Numbered from the stretch's first letter, positions 25,182 to 33,298 are shown. The stretch is 64,000 bases of DNA from Chryseobacterium gregarium DSM 19109 (GCF_000430845.1 NZ_AUMU01000001.1:434001-498000), one strand, 5' to 3'. Translations and numbers: made by a program. Notes: a model not told the origin generated them from the sequence alone.

Positions 25182-26366
25182 ATGATCCCGAAATACAGAA
25201 AACAGTTCAATGAAGAATTTTCAAAGGAAAAATATGATCAGGTAAAAGCAATCCTAAAGCAGAAAAGCGGTCTGGAACCGGCTTTCAGAATTTCCGAAAG
25301 CCCGATGTTTCTGACTAAAGAATTTAAATCAAAATTACTGGATGCCAGCGACAGTATTATTGACCAGATCAAATCTCTGCCGAAAGAAACTTTACAGAAA
25401 GCGATTCCTGATGACTGCCGGGTACCGAATGATACGGACCAACCCCATTTTTTCACGATTGATTTCGGGATCTGCAAAAATGAGAACGGGGAAATCGAGC
25501 CTCAATTAATTGAGCTGCAGTCCTTTCCTTCATTATATGCCTTTCAGGAAATTTTTGAAGAAACATTCTGTGAAGTATACCCTTTTCTTTCGGAGATCCG
25601 TAATGAAATGCCTCACGAGCAGCTTAAAAATTATTTAAAGGAGTTGATTGTCGGAAAAGAAAACCCTGAACACGCTATTCTTTTAGAAATTTATCCTGAA
25701 AAGCAGAAAACAGTCATCGACTTCCTTCTGACTGAAAAATTATTAGGAATAAAAACGGTTTGCCTGACCCAGATAAAAAAAGAAGGTAAAAACCTGTTTT
25801 ATGAAAATGACGGAACATTAACTGAAATCAAGCGGATTTATAACCGCGTTATCTTTGATGAACTGGACCGGATTCCCGATCTGAAAACGGAGTTTGACTT
25901 TCGTGAAGAGGTGAATGTTATCTGGGTAACCCATCCGAACTGGTTCTTTAAAATATCTAAATTTTTACTGCCGTTCTTAAAACATCCGTTCGTCCCGAAA
26001 AGTTATTTCCTGCATGAATTTCCCGACAGTGAAAACCTTAAGGATTTTGTTTTGAAACCATTATTCTCTTTCGCCGGAAGCGGAGTCAACCTTACTCCTA
26101 CTAAAGAAATTACAGCGTCTATTAAAGATCCGCAAAATTATATTTTACAGAGAAAAGTATCTTACGAACCCGTTTTTGAAGATATTAACGGAGCGTTTTC
26201 AAAAGCGGAAATCCGTCTGCTGTATATCTGGAGAGAACAGGATGAGTGTCCTATCCTGGTGGAAAATCTCGGGAGAATGACCAAAGCCGATATGGTGAAT
26301 GTGGATTTCAATAAAAAAGATGCCATCTGGATCGGGAGCTCCAATGCGTTCTTCGCAGAGGAATAA
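25182..26366 (+). CDS. ATP-grasp-like protein, third of the cluster
   Basis: 394 residues, not a named family. The C-terminal half has features of a divergent ATP-grasp/glutathionylspermidine-synthase-like fold: FVLKPLFSFAGSGVNLTP provides the ATP-binding lysine and glycine loop, and EIRLLYIWRE ... ILVENLGRMTKADMVN the metal region. The N-terminal half (IDFGICKNENGEIEPQLIEL, about 75-110) also recalls that fold. It probably joins an amine to a carboxylate. It is the last gene of the cluster, 32 bases after the amidotransferase, and is followed by a strong bidirectional terminator shared with cphA. Confidence 0.75.
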   Translation: MIPKYRKQFNEEFSKEKYDQVKAILKQKSGLEPAFRISESPMFLTKEFKSKLLDASDSIIDQIKSLPKETLQKAIPDDCRVPNDTDQPHFFTIDFGICKNENGEIEPQLIELQSFPSLYAFQEIFEETFCEVYPFLSEIRNEMPHEQLKNYLKELIVGKENPEHAILLEIYPEKQKTVIDFLLTEKLLGIKTVCLTQIKKEGKNLFYENDGTLTEIKRIYNRVIFDELDRIPDLKTEFDFREEVNVIWVTHPNWFFKISKFLLPFLKHPFVPKSYFLHEFPDSENLKDFVLKPLFSFAGSGVNLTPTKEITASIKDPQNYILQRKVSYEPVFEDINGAFSKAEIRLLYIWREQDECPILVENLGRMTKADMVNVDFNKKDAIWIGSSNAFFAEE

Positions 26367-26385
26367 TCCTCATATAGTGATCAAT

Positions 26386-26423
26386 AAAAAGCCTTTCAGC
26401 GTTCAGATGCTGAAAGGCTTTTT
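26386..26423. terminator. Bidirectional terminator between the ligase cluster and cphA
   Basis: Perfect 15-bp stem AAAAAGCCTTTCAGC / GCTGAAAGGCTTTTT with an 8-base loop. It has T-runs after the stem on both strands, so it can end the plus-strand cluster and minus-strand cphA. Confidence 0.9.
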
Positions 26424-26438
26424 TATTTTATTTTGTTA

Positions 26439-26473
26439 TTTTTGGGGCGGCTTCTACGAAGCCGCCCCAAAAA
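26439..26473. repeat. GC-rich perfect palindrome downstream of cphA
   Basis: A 16-bp perfect inverted repeat, TTTTTGGGGCGGCTTC and its complement, around TAC. Its GGGGCGGCTTC core is far richer in G+C than anything nearby. Read on either strand it has no T-run after the stem, so it is not a standard intrinsic terminator. It may be a REP-like element, an RNA-stabilising 3' hairpin or a protein site. Confidence 0.7.
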
Positions 26474-26487
26474 CCTATACTTAATAA

Positions 26488-29115
26488 TTAAGCTTTGTCC
26501 TCTTCCTGCAATTCCTTCGTCTGGTATTCCTGTACAAGTTCGATGGCATTGGAAATTACGTCACTCAATGCTGTAATAAAAGTTCCTTCTTCAGCCATTC
26601 CCATAGCGTGCTTCAGGGCATCGATTTCTTTAGGAATGATTTCATAACTGACGCTTTTTCCCGAAGACTGCATGCCTTCAATAATCAGCCCGTTAATTTC
26701 ATCTTCCGTTCTGCCGCGCAGGTGTTTTTCGTTTCTGATGATGATGTGATCAAACATTCTGCCAGCAATCTTTCCGCATTCTTTGATGTCACCGTCACGT
26801 CGGTCTCCCACTCCGGAAATAATCCCTATTTTCTTCGTGGACTCAACATTTTTAAGATAATCTTCAATGGCTTTGTATCCTGACGGGTTATGCGCGAAAT
26901 CAATCAGTACTTTAAAATTCTTGAATTTAAAAACATTCAGCCTTCCCGGCGTTAGTTGTGCACTTGGAATAAAAGTACGCAGGGAATTCGAAATATCTTC
27001 AATCCCGAAACCGTAGAGATAACAGGATAAGCTGGCAGCCAGCACATTTTCTATCATAAACTTGGCCTTTCCTTCCATCGTAATCGGAAAATCTTTGGCC
27101 TTCCCGATTCTGATCTTCCAGTCGCCTTTTTTGATGGTTACAAATCCTTCCTCGTATACACAGGTAATCTTGCCTTCTTTTGCAAACTTCTGGATGTAAG
27201 GGTTATTTTCATTCATACTGAAAATAGCCACCTGGCTGTCCAGGTCATTTACGATTTTCATTGAATATTCATTGTCTGCATTCAGGATGCTCCATCCGTT
27301 TTTCTTGACACTGTCAAGGACCACTCTTTTCACCTTTGTCAGGTCTTTCAGGTTGTGGATGTCATTCAGTCCCAGATGGTCTTCTTCAATATTCGTTAAA
27401 ACACCGATATCACATTGAGAGAAACCAAGCCCGGAACGTAAAATCCCGCCTCTGGCGGTTTCAAGAACAGCAAATTCCACCGTCGGATCTTTCAGGATAA
27501 ATTCGGCAGACATCGGGCCTGTGGTATCTCCTCTTGTCAGCATGGTATTCTGGATATAAATTCCGTCTGAAGTGGTAAAGCCTACCCTGTAACCGTTGCT
27601 TTTAACGATATGTGAAATTAACCTTGTGGTGGTAGTTTTTCCGTTGGTCCCCGTTACTGCGATAATCGGGATGGTAAAAGGTTTTCCCTGCGGATACAGC
27701 ATATCCACTACCGGCGCCGCTACGTTTCTCGGCAACCCCTCACTCGGGGCAAGATGCATTCTGAATCCGGGTGCAGCATTAACTTCAATGATCGCTCCCC
27801 CGCTTTCCTTTAAAGGCTGCGTAAGGTTTTGGGCCATAATATCGATTCCGCATACATCAAGACCGATAATTTTTGAAATCCTCTCAGCCATTGTGATATT
27901 TTCAGGATGTACCATATCCGTAACGTCAATGGAAGTTCCGCCTGTCGAAAGATTCGCTGTGGATTTCAGATAGACTACTTCTCCTTTCTGCGGTATCGTT
28001 TCTAAAGTATAATGAAGTTTTTCAAGAAGCTCCGTCGTGTCTTTATCCACTTCAATTTCAGTTAAGACATTTTCATGTCCGTAGCCTCTCCGGGTATCTT
28101 TATTTTCTTTTTCAATCAGCTGCTGAAGATTCAGTTCGCCGTCGCCTACAACATGTGCCGGAACCCTTCTCGCTGCAGCTACCATTTTATTGTTGATAAC
28201 CAGAATGCGGAAATCATAGCCCGTAATGTATTTTTCGACAATGACTTTTTTGGAAAACTGCTGAGCATGCTCAAGGCCTAATTTTGCAGCTTCCCAGTCA
28301 TTGACATTGATGGAAGAACCTTTTCCATGGTTCCCGTCAAGCGGCTTTATCACTACCGGATAGCCTATTGCTCTCACTACGCTGTCCAGGCCTTCTTCAT
28401 CCATAATCAGGTCGCCGGTCGGAACAGGGATTGCTGCTTCATGAAGCATTCTTTTGGTCAATTCTTTATTACATGCAATATCTACGGCAATTGAGCTGGT
28501 CTTCCCTGTAATGGTGGCCTGAAACCGCTGCTGGTTGACCCCATATCCCAACTGGACCAGAGAATTTTTACCTAAACGGATCCATGGGATTTTACGGGAA
28601 ACCGCTTCCTGTACAATACTTCCTGTAGAAGGACCAAGACGGACTTTTTCGCGGATTTCTTTTAAGGTCTGGATACAGGCATTCAAATCATATTCTTCAC
28701 CGTCAATCAACGCTTCTGCAATTTTTACAGCTTCTTCCGCTGCATAGATTCCTGCATTTTCTTCGATATAGTTAAATACAACATTGTATACGCCCGGCGT
28801 CCTCGTTTCACGGGTCCTTCCGAAACCTACTTCCATCCCGGCCAGCGTCTGCATTTCCAATGCAATATGCTCAATAACGTGCCCCATCCACGTCCCTGTT
28901 TCCACGCGGTGAAAAAATCCGCCTTCACAACCTTCGGAACATCGGTGACTGTATAATGAAGGCATCAGTTTTTCTATTCTTTCTCTGAACCCTTCTATTT
29001 TATTGGTAGGAAAATTTTCCATTTCTTCGAGATCCAGCCTCATCTGTATCAGCTTTTTTCTTCTGATACTCCATATATTAGGGCCGCGCAATGCCTGTAA
29101 TTTCTCAATTTTCAT
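26488..29115 (-). CDS. cphA: Cyanophycin synthetase
   Basis: 875 residues, matching the roughly 870-900 of CphA1. The order is an N-terminal domain (about 1-160, MKIEKLQALRGPNIWSIRRK), an ATP-grasp domain (about 220-470, with IKPLDGNHGKGSSIN at 257-270 and IIEVNAAPGFRMH) and a Mur-ligase-like domain (about 480-875, P-loop VTGTNGKTTTTR at 487-498). The ATP-grasp site adds Asp to the poly-Asp backbone and the Mur-like site adds Arg to each side chain, building multi-L-arginyl-poly-L-aspartate. It is divergent from cyanophycinase, with a -7 box at 29161-29168. Length and motifs support CphA1 rather than the shorter CphA2, though residue specificity is untested. Confidence 0.95.
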   Translation of the reverse strand: MKIEKLQALRGPNIWSIRRKKLIQMRLDLEEMENFPTNKIEGFRERIEKLMPSLYSHRCSEGCEGGFFHRVETGTWMGHVIEHIALEMQTLAGMEVGFGRTRETRTPGVYNVVFNYIEENAGIYAAEEAVKIAEALIDGEEYDLNACIQTLKEIREKVRLGPSTGSIVQEAVSRKIPWIRLGKNSLVQLGYGVNQQRFQATITGKTSSIAVDIACNKELTKRMLHEAAIPVPTGDLIMDEEGLDSVVRAIGYPVVIKPLDGNHGKGSSINVNDWEAAKLGLEHAQQFSKKVIVEKYITGYDFRILVINNKMVAAARRVPAHVVGDGELNLQQLIEKENKDTRRGYGHENVLTEIEVDKDTTELLEKLHYTLETIPQKGEVVYLKSTANLSTGGTSIDVTDMVHPENITMAERISKIIGLDVCGIDIMAQNLTQPLKESGGAIIEVNAAPGFRMHLAPSEGLPRNVAAPVVDMLYPQGKPFTIPIIAVTGTNGKTTTTRLISHIVKSNGYRVGFTTSDGIYIQNTMLTRGDTTGPMSAEFILKDPTVEFAVLETARGGILRSGLGFSQCDIGVLTNIEEDHLGLNDIHNLKDLTKVKRVVLDSVKKNGWSILNADNEYSMKIVNDLDSQVAIFSMNENNPYIQKFAKEGKITCVYEEGFVTIKKGDWKIRIGKAKDFPITMEGKAKFMIENVLAASLSCYLYGFGIEDISNSLRTFIPSAQLTPGRLNVFKFKNFKVLIDFAHNPSGYKAIEDYLKNVESTKKIGIISGVGDRRDGDIKECGKIAGRMFDHIIIRNEKHLRGRTEDEINGLIIEGMQSSGKSVSYEIIPKEIDALKHAMGMAEEGTFITALSDVISNAIELVQEYQTKELQEEDKA

Positions 29116-29160
29116 AGTCTATTTTCATTTTTAATAGTTAACGATAAGTCCATCAGAAAT

Positions 29161-29168
29161 CAAAGATA
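29161..29168 (-). promoter_or_regulatory. -7 promoter box of cphA
   Basis: Minus-strand TATCTTTG matches TAnnTTTG and lies 46 bases before the cphA ATG in the 198-base divergent region. The -33 is not distinct. Confidence 0.4.
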
Positions 29169-29299
29169 ATGCAAAACCCTAAATGAAACTATACCATGGT
29201 TAAACATTTATAAAAAATAAATCAAAAAATGTAAGCATTATAAAATTCTCAAAATCAAATTAAACCTGCTGTGAATTTTTTCACCTCTTAATTATTTTC

Positions 29300-29307
29300 T
29301 AACTTTG
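29300..29307 (+). promoter_or_regulatory. -7 promoter box of cphB with a near-zero leader
   Basis: TAACTTTG followed by CAC matches the extended -7 box. The first ATG of cphB is at 29314, only 7 bases on, so the mRNA would be leaderless or nearly so. The rest of the 198-base cphA-cphB gap is A/T-rich with no clear operator. Confidence 0.5.
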
Positions 29308-29313
29308 CACTCT

Positions 29314-30204
29314 ATGATGAAACCTGTTGGAAAATTAATTGTTATCGGTGGCGCTGTCAACAAGGGCAGTTTTGCTGAAACCGATTTTGATCAGAATATA
29401 GAAAAAAACCTGAATTTCTTTGAACGGGGGATACTCCGTAAGATCATTAACGAATCTAAACTTAAGGAAAATTCCGTTATTGAAATCATTACGACCGCAT
29501 CACAAATCCCCCAGATTGTAGGTTCGGAATATAAAAAAGCATTTGAATTTTTAGGTGCTAAAAACGTTAACGTACTGGATATCCACAACCGCGAAGAAGC
29601 CAATTCTGATGCTATCGTGGCCAGAGCCAATGCTGCAGACGTTGTGATGTTCACCGGAGGAGACCAGCTCAGGCTTACCTCCATTTTAGGCGGGACCAGG
29701 TTTCACGATACGATTTTATTGAAATACCAGGAGCAGGATTTTATCTATTCCGGGACGTCTGCCGGCGCTGCTGCTGCCTCTGAAAATATGATTTATCAGG
29801 GAAGCAGTTCAGAATCTCTGTTAAAAGGGGAAATTAAAACAACACAGGGCTTAGGACTGATCGACAATGTTATTATAGATACCCACTTTGTGCAGCGGGG
29901 AAGAATCGGGAGACTTTTCCAGGCTGTAGTCAACAATCCGAGAACGCTGGGAATCGGATTGGGGGAAGATACCGGGCTTTTTATCCATAATGATGTGATG
30001 ACTGCCGTTGGTTCCGGACTGGTCATTCTGGTGGACGGACGGTTTATCAAAGATACCAATCTCACGAACATCAATCTGGGAGAACCTATTTCAATTGACA
30101 ATTTAACGGTTCACGTCATGTCAATGAATGATCATTATGACCTGACCACAAAAGTGTTAACCATTGAAAACTCTCAGTATAACCCGATCCCGCAGGACAT
30201 TTAA
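29314..30204 (+). CDS. cphB: Cyanophycinase (peptidase S51)
   Basis: About 296 residues from the ATG at 29314 (the next ATG at 29317 is equally good); a TTG at 29305 lies inside the -7 box and is rejected. The fold is that of peptidase S51, with the catalytic Ser149 in YSGTSAGAAAASE, MFTGGDQLRL before it, and the His/Glu-bearing segments DTHFVQRGRIGRL and GLGEDTG after it. It cleaves cyanophycin to beta-Asp-Arg dipeptides. No signal peptide is present, so it acts on the intracellular polymer. The isoaspartyl peptidase follows by 75 bases; cphA is divergent. Confidence 0.95.
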   Translation: MMKPVGKLIVIGGAVNKGSFAETDFDQNIEKNLNFFERGILRKIINESKLKENSVIEIITTASQIPQIVGSEYKKAFEFLGAKNVNVLDIHNREEANSDAIVARANAADVVMFTGGDQLRLTSILGGTRFHDTILLKYQEQDFIYSGTSAGAAAASENMIYQGSSSESLLKGEIKTTQGLGLIDNVIIDTHFVQRGRIGRLFQAVVNNPRTLGIGLGEDTGLFIHNDVMTAVGSGLVILVDGRFIKDTNLTNINLGEPISIDNLTVHVMSMNDHYDLTTKVLTIENSQYNPIPQDI

Positions 30205-30279
30205 TCGCAATGAGTAAATTATACTTTATTTACTGATTCAATACAATTCATTATCCACCTATAATCCATTACATCTTAT

Positions 30280-31122
30280 ATGAAAATAATCATCCACGGC
30301 GGATTTTTCTCGGAGAGCGACCAAAGCCACGAAGTGAAGACCGCCAAACAAAATTCTTTAAAAAATATCGCTCAGCATGCATTTGAATATCTGCAGACCC
30401 ATTCTGCTTTTGATACGGTAGCCTATGCGGTTTCACTACTTGAAGACGATACGCTGTATAATGCCGGAACAGGTTCCCAGATCCAGGGCGACGGCGTGAT
30501 CAGGATGAGTGCTGCGATCATGGATGGCGGAACCGAGAAGATGAGCGGCGTAATCAATATTCAGGATGTAAAAAACCCGGTTTTTGTAGCCAAAGAACTG
30601 ATGAAAGAAGATGACCGGATCCTCGGAGGCGATGGAGCAAAAACGTATGCTGCCGGGCATGGCTTTGAAAATTTTTCTACTGAAATTCCCCAGAGACGAA
30701 AAGAGTATGATGAAAAGCTGAAAAACGGAGGAAAAGGAACTGTGGGCTGTGTAGCTATTGATAAAGACGGTAAATTGGCAGTAGCCACATCTACCGGCGG
30801 AAAAGGTTTCGAACTTCCGGGAAGGATTTCAGATTCAGCTACGGTAGCCGGAAATTATGCCAATTCAATCTGTGCCGTAAGCTGTACCGGAGTCGGTGAA
30901 GATATTGTCAGCAATGCAACGGCAGCAAAAATTGTGACCCGGGTAACTGACGGCATGTCCCTGCACCATGCTTTTAAAAAAACCTTCGACGAATTAAAAG
31001 CGATTGACGGCTTCGCCGGTGCGATTGCCATTGACAAAGATGGAAATATTTATCACCAGGATTCACATCCCACGATGGTTTTTGCGAGCTTTGACGGAAA
31101 AGATTTCGAAGTCTTCCAATAA
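30280..31122 (+). CDS. iaaA: Isoaspartyl peptidase / plant-type L-asparaginase
   Basis: 280 residues, an Ntn-hydrolase precursor. The N-terminal alpha part (MKIIIHGGFF ... NAGTGSQIQGDG) is followed by the autocleavage site GGKGTVGCVAID, with Thr154 as the new N-terminal nucleophile. The beta part carries STGG and the binding loop of the family (PGRISDSATVAGNYA). It is slightly shorter than E. coli IaaA (321). It splits beta-Asp-Xaa dipeptides, here most likely the beta-Asp-Arg released by cyanophycinase 75 bases upstream, giving free Asp and Arg. No signal peptide was seen, so it is probably cytoplasmic. A weak inverted repeat (AGTAAAT ... ATTTACT) lies between cphB and this gene. Confidence 0.93.
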   Translation: MKIIIHGGFFSESDQSHEVKTAKQNSLKNIAQHAFEYLQTHSAFDTVAYAVSLLEDDTLYNAGTGSQIQGDGVIRMSAAIMDGGTEKMSGVINIQDVKNPVFVAKELMKEDDRILGGDGAKTYAAGHGFENFSTEIPQRRKEYDEKLKNGGKGTVGCVAIDKDGKLAVATSTGGKGFELPGRISDSATVAGNYANSICAVSCTGVGEDIVSNATAAKIVTRVTDGMSLHHAFKKTFDELKAIDGFAGAIAIDKDGNIYHQDSHPTMVFASFDGKDFEVFQ

Positions 31123-31156
31123 CTTTAACATTATTTTATAAGTAAGCTTATTTTTT

Positions 31157-31172
31157 TGGCACACATTTTACA
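31157..31172 (+). promoter_or_regulatory. Sigma-54-like promoter before the YtxH gene
   Basis: TGGCACACATTTTACA aligns with the -24/-12 consensus TGGCACn5TTGCA at all but one key base, with GG and the second dinucleotide (AC instead of GC) separated by exactly 10 bases. The start would be near 31183, giving a leader of about 36 bases. No TAnnTTTG box is present in this gap. Confidence 0.45.
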
Positions 31173-31218
31173 TGATTACTAATAACAAATTAAATATTAA
31201 CATTTAAGAATAGAAATC

Positions 31219-31488
31219 ATGGGAAATAAGACAAAAGGATTATTAGCATTAGTTGGTTTAGGAGCAATAGCGTATTGGAAATACAAAAATTCTTCTGATG
31301 AAGATAAACAATTGGTAAAAGATAAGATCAACACCGCAAAGGATAATTTCAACAAATGGGGCAATGATCTTAAAGATAAAGCGAACAATGTAGCTTCACA
31401 AGTACAGGACAAAGCAGGTAACGTAGCCTCACAGGTTAAAGACCAGGCGGAAGATGTAAAAAACCAGGCACAGGAAGTGGTTAGTTAA
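31219..31488 (+). CDS. Small YtxH-like stress protein
   Basis: 89 residues. A short N-terminal hydrophobic segment (GLLALVGLGAIAYWKYK) is followed by a Lys/Asp/Gln-rich amphipathic helix containing near-tandem heptad-like copies VASQVQDKAGN / VASQVKDQAED. This layout is that of YtxH/LEA-like small proteins, which accumulate under stress or starvation in many bacteria and may stabilise membranes or proteins; the precise function is unknown. It is monocistronic, with a sigma-54-like promoter upstream and a strong terminator after it. Confidence 0.75.
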   Translation: MGNKTKGLLALVGLGAIAYWKYKNSSDEDKQLVKDKINTAKDNFNKWGNDLKDKANNVASQVQDKAGNVASQVKDQAEDVKNQAQEVVS

Positions 31489-31518
31489 GACTAGTTTATT
31501 TTAACATTCATATATAAG

Positions 31519-31555
31519 AAAGTCATCACAATAAGTTATTGTGATGACTTTTTTT
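31519..31555. terminator. Bidirectional terminator overlapping the methyltransferase stop
   Basis: Perfect 16-bp stem AAAGTCATCACAATAA with its complement around a single central G (an effective TAAGTTA loop), followed by TTTTT on the plus strand. The minus-strand methyltransferase ends at 31536 inside this hairpin, so its last codons form part of the stem. Confidence 0.85.
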
Positions 31556-32336
31556 CTGCTCCGACCGCATACACCATAGGTATTTTGTTATTGAATTTTG
31601 TAATTCTCCATTTTCCTTTTTCAAACTCTTCTACATGTTTGAAACACGGATACGGTGACCAGTCGAATTCTTTAAAACTATTGATCCTTATTCCTTTATC
31701 AATCAAATTTTGTAATACATCAGCCAGGGAGTGGTTCCACATCACATAATCCTGAACAAGATCTGCAGACTGATCGGCGTATGTTCCTTCATAGGTTTCC
31801 ATAATCGGCTTTTCATTAAAATAATTATATTTCAGCTGATCAAAATCATCGTCAAACATCCAGACTACAGGATGAAATTCTGCCATTATAAATTTCCCCT
31901 CCGGTTTTAGGAAGTAACTGATAATTTCCGCCCATTTATTCAGATCAGGAAGCCATCCGATGGTTCCATAACTGGTAAAAACATAATCGAACTTATGATC
32001 CAGTACCTCAGGAAGACGGTAGAGATCACTGCAGATGAACCGGGTATCGGTTCCGGCTTTCACAGCAAGATCTCTGGCAGCATCCACCGCTTTATCCGAA
32101 AAATCAATTCCGGTAACTTTTGCACCCATTCTCGACAGGGAAATAGAGTCCTGCCCGAAATGGCACTGCAAATGAAGAATTGATTTATCTTTAATATCGC
32201 CTAAAAGTTCCAGTTCAATGGAATTCAGGGAAGTTCTGCCTTTTAAAAATTCCTCAACAAAATAGAACTCAGACTTCAGGTGTATATCTACCTTGGCATT
32301 CCAGGAATTTTTATTGATGTCTAAATAATTTTCCAT
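31536..32336 (-). CDS. Class I SAM-dependent methyltransferase
   Basis: 266 residues with a Rossmann methyltransferase fold: the SAM loop is LHLQCHFGQDSISLSRMGAKVTGIDFSDKAVD (motif I variant about residues 55-85), and motif II is DYVFTSYGTIGWLPDLNKW. It belongs to the widespread methyltransferase domain 25/11 group; the acceptor is unknown. The stop codon lies inside a bidirectional terminator hairpin, which constrains the last residues (EKKSSQ). It is monocistronic; a 6-bp inverted repeat (GCCAGG ... CCTGGC) stands 13 bases before its start. Confidence 0.85.
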   Translation of the reverse strand: MENYLDINKNSWNAKVDIHLKSEFYFVEEFLKGRTSLNSIELELLGDIKDKSILHLQCHFGQDSISLSRMGAKVTGIDFSDKAVDAARDLAVKAGTDTRFICSDLYRLPEVLDHKFDYVFTSYGTIGWLPDLNKWAEIISYFLKPEGKFIMAEFHPVVWMFDDDFDQLKYNYFNEKPIMETYEGTYADQSADLVQDYVMWNHSLADVLQNLIDKGIRINSFKEFDWSPYPCFKHVEEFEKGKWRITKFNNKIPMVYAVGAEKKSSQ

Positions 32337-32348
32337 GATTACATTCAG

Positions 32349-32375
32349 GCCAGGTTAATTTATTTACATCCTGGC
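32349..32375. repeat. Inverted repeat in the methyltransferase leader
   Basis: GCCAGG at 32349-32354 and CCTGGC at 32370-32375 with a 15-base A/T-rich spacer. It could be a small operator or leader hairpin. No other support. Confidence 0.35.
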
Positions 32376-32399
32376 AGTTAATTTAATATTTTTTTAAAG

Positions 32400-33254
32400 C
32401 TATAATTTTCCTAAAAGTTTCTGCTTCTGTTCTGCAAATTCTTCTTCCGTTAAAATTCCGTTTTCCCGCAGCTGAGCCAATTTCTCAAGCTGTTCGAGAA
32501 CAGTATCGGTAGAAACTGTTTTTATTTTATCCTGCTGCTTCTGGAATTTTTCTTTATTGTATATTTTTTCAATGAAACCGTAGAAAATTTCCGCATCCTG
32601 TTTATCATAAAAACACTCAAATTCGACAATTTTTTCATTGGTGTGTATTTTAATAACAGGAGATATAAAATTCTTTACAAAGCTTACTTCATTGATGGTT
32701 TCATTGGTGAACTCACTAACTTTTACCGGTTTAAACATGGCTTTGGAAACAGAAACGATTCTTTTGGGGGTTACCAGCAGAATCCCGGCATCTACCGTAT
32801 TTAAAAACTGAGCATCCGTAATGGCCAGAACCGGTTCCTCCAATCCTAGGATATGCGGCAGCTCTTTGATTTCTCCGCGCGTAAATACAGACAGGTTGGC
32901 ATTAACCTGCTTCATCTGATTTTTTATTTCTTTTAATCTCTTCTTATAAAGACCGTGATCATTGATCATCAGATTTGATACGGCATTTGATGCAACGGGA
33001 AGATTTTCACTGTGATCCTGAACCTGCAATGGATGGGTATTATTTGGGTCTGATACTGGGATACCGCTTTTTATAAGATTCTGAATATCATGAATATTGA
33101 AACTGTGAAGATTATACAGCAATTCCTGATTAATATTACTGGCTTTATCCAGACAGGTATTGCAGAGAATATTACCGTCTGATAATTTATTTTCGCCCAG
33201 CATCCGGTCGATTGATGTTAAAGTATTTCCGCACAATCCGCAATGATCATTCAT
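32400..33254 (-). CDS. Zinc-finger / PH-like / SHOCT protein, paralog B
   Basis: 284 residues in three parts. An N-terminal four-Cys finger (CGLCGNTL ... ILCNTCLDK, about 5-35) resembles DUF4428-type treble clefs. A central PH-like domain spans about 115-235 (VLAITDAQFLNTVDAGILLV, TPKRIVSVSKAMF). A C-terminal SHOCT helix pair has LEKLAQLRENGILTEEEFAE and ends KQKLLGKL. SHOCT modules mediate oligomerisation, and PH-like domains of this type are of unknown role. It is a tandem paralog of the gene at 33299-34228, with the same order and the same final motif; the gap between them is 44 bases. No enzymatic function is evident. Confidence 0.8.
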   Translation of the reverse strand: MNDHCGLCGNTLTSIDRMLGENKLSDGNILCNTCLDKASNINQELLYNLHSFNIHDIQNLIKSGIPVSDPNNTHPLQVQDHSENLPVASNAVSNLMINDHGLYKKRLKEIKNQMKQVNANLSVFTRGEIKELPHILGLEEPVLAITDAQFLNTVDAGILLVTPKRIVSVSKAMFKPVKVSEFTNETINEVSFVKNFISPVIKIHTNEKIVEFECFYDKQDAEIFYGFIEKIYNKEKFQKQQDKIKTVSTDTVLEQLEKLAQLRENGILTEEEFAEQKQKLLGKL

Positions 33255-33298
33255 AATTTTAATATTTAATATACTATCAGATGATTTTTAAATTCAAT

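Noticed and set aside
29305..29313. TTG as start of cyanophycinase
   Set aside because: It overlaps the -7 promoter box; ATG 29314 or 29317 is preferred.
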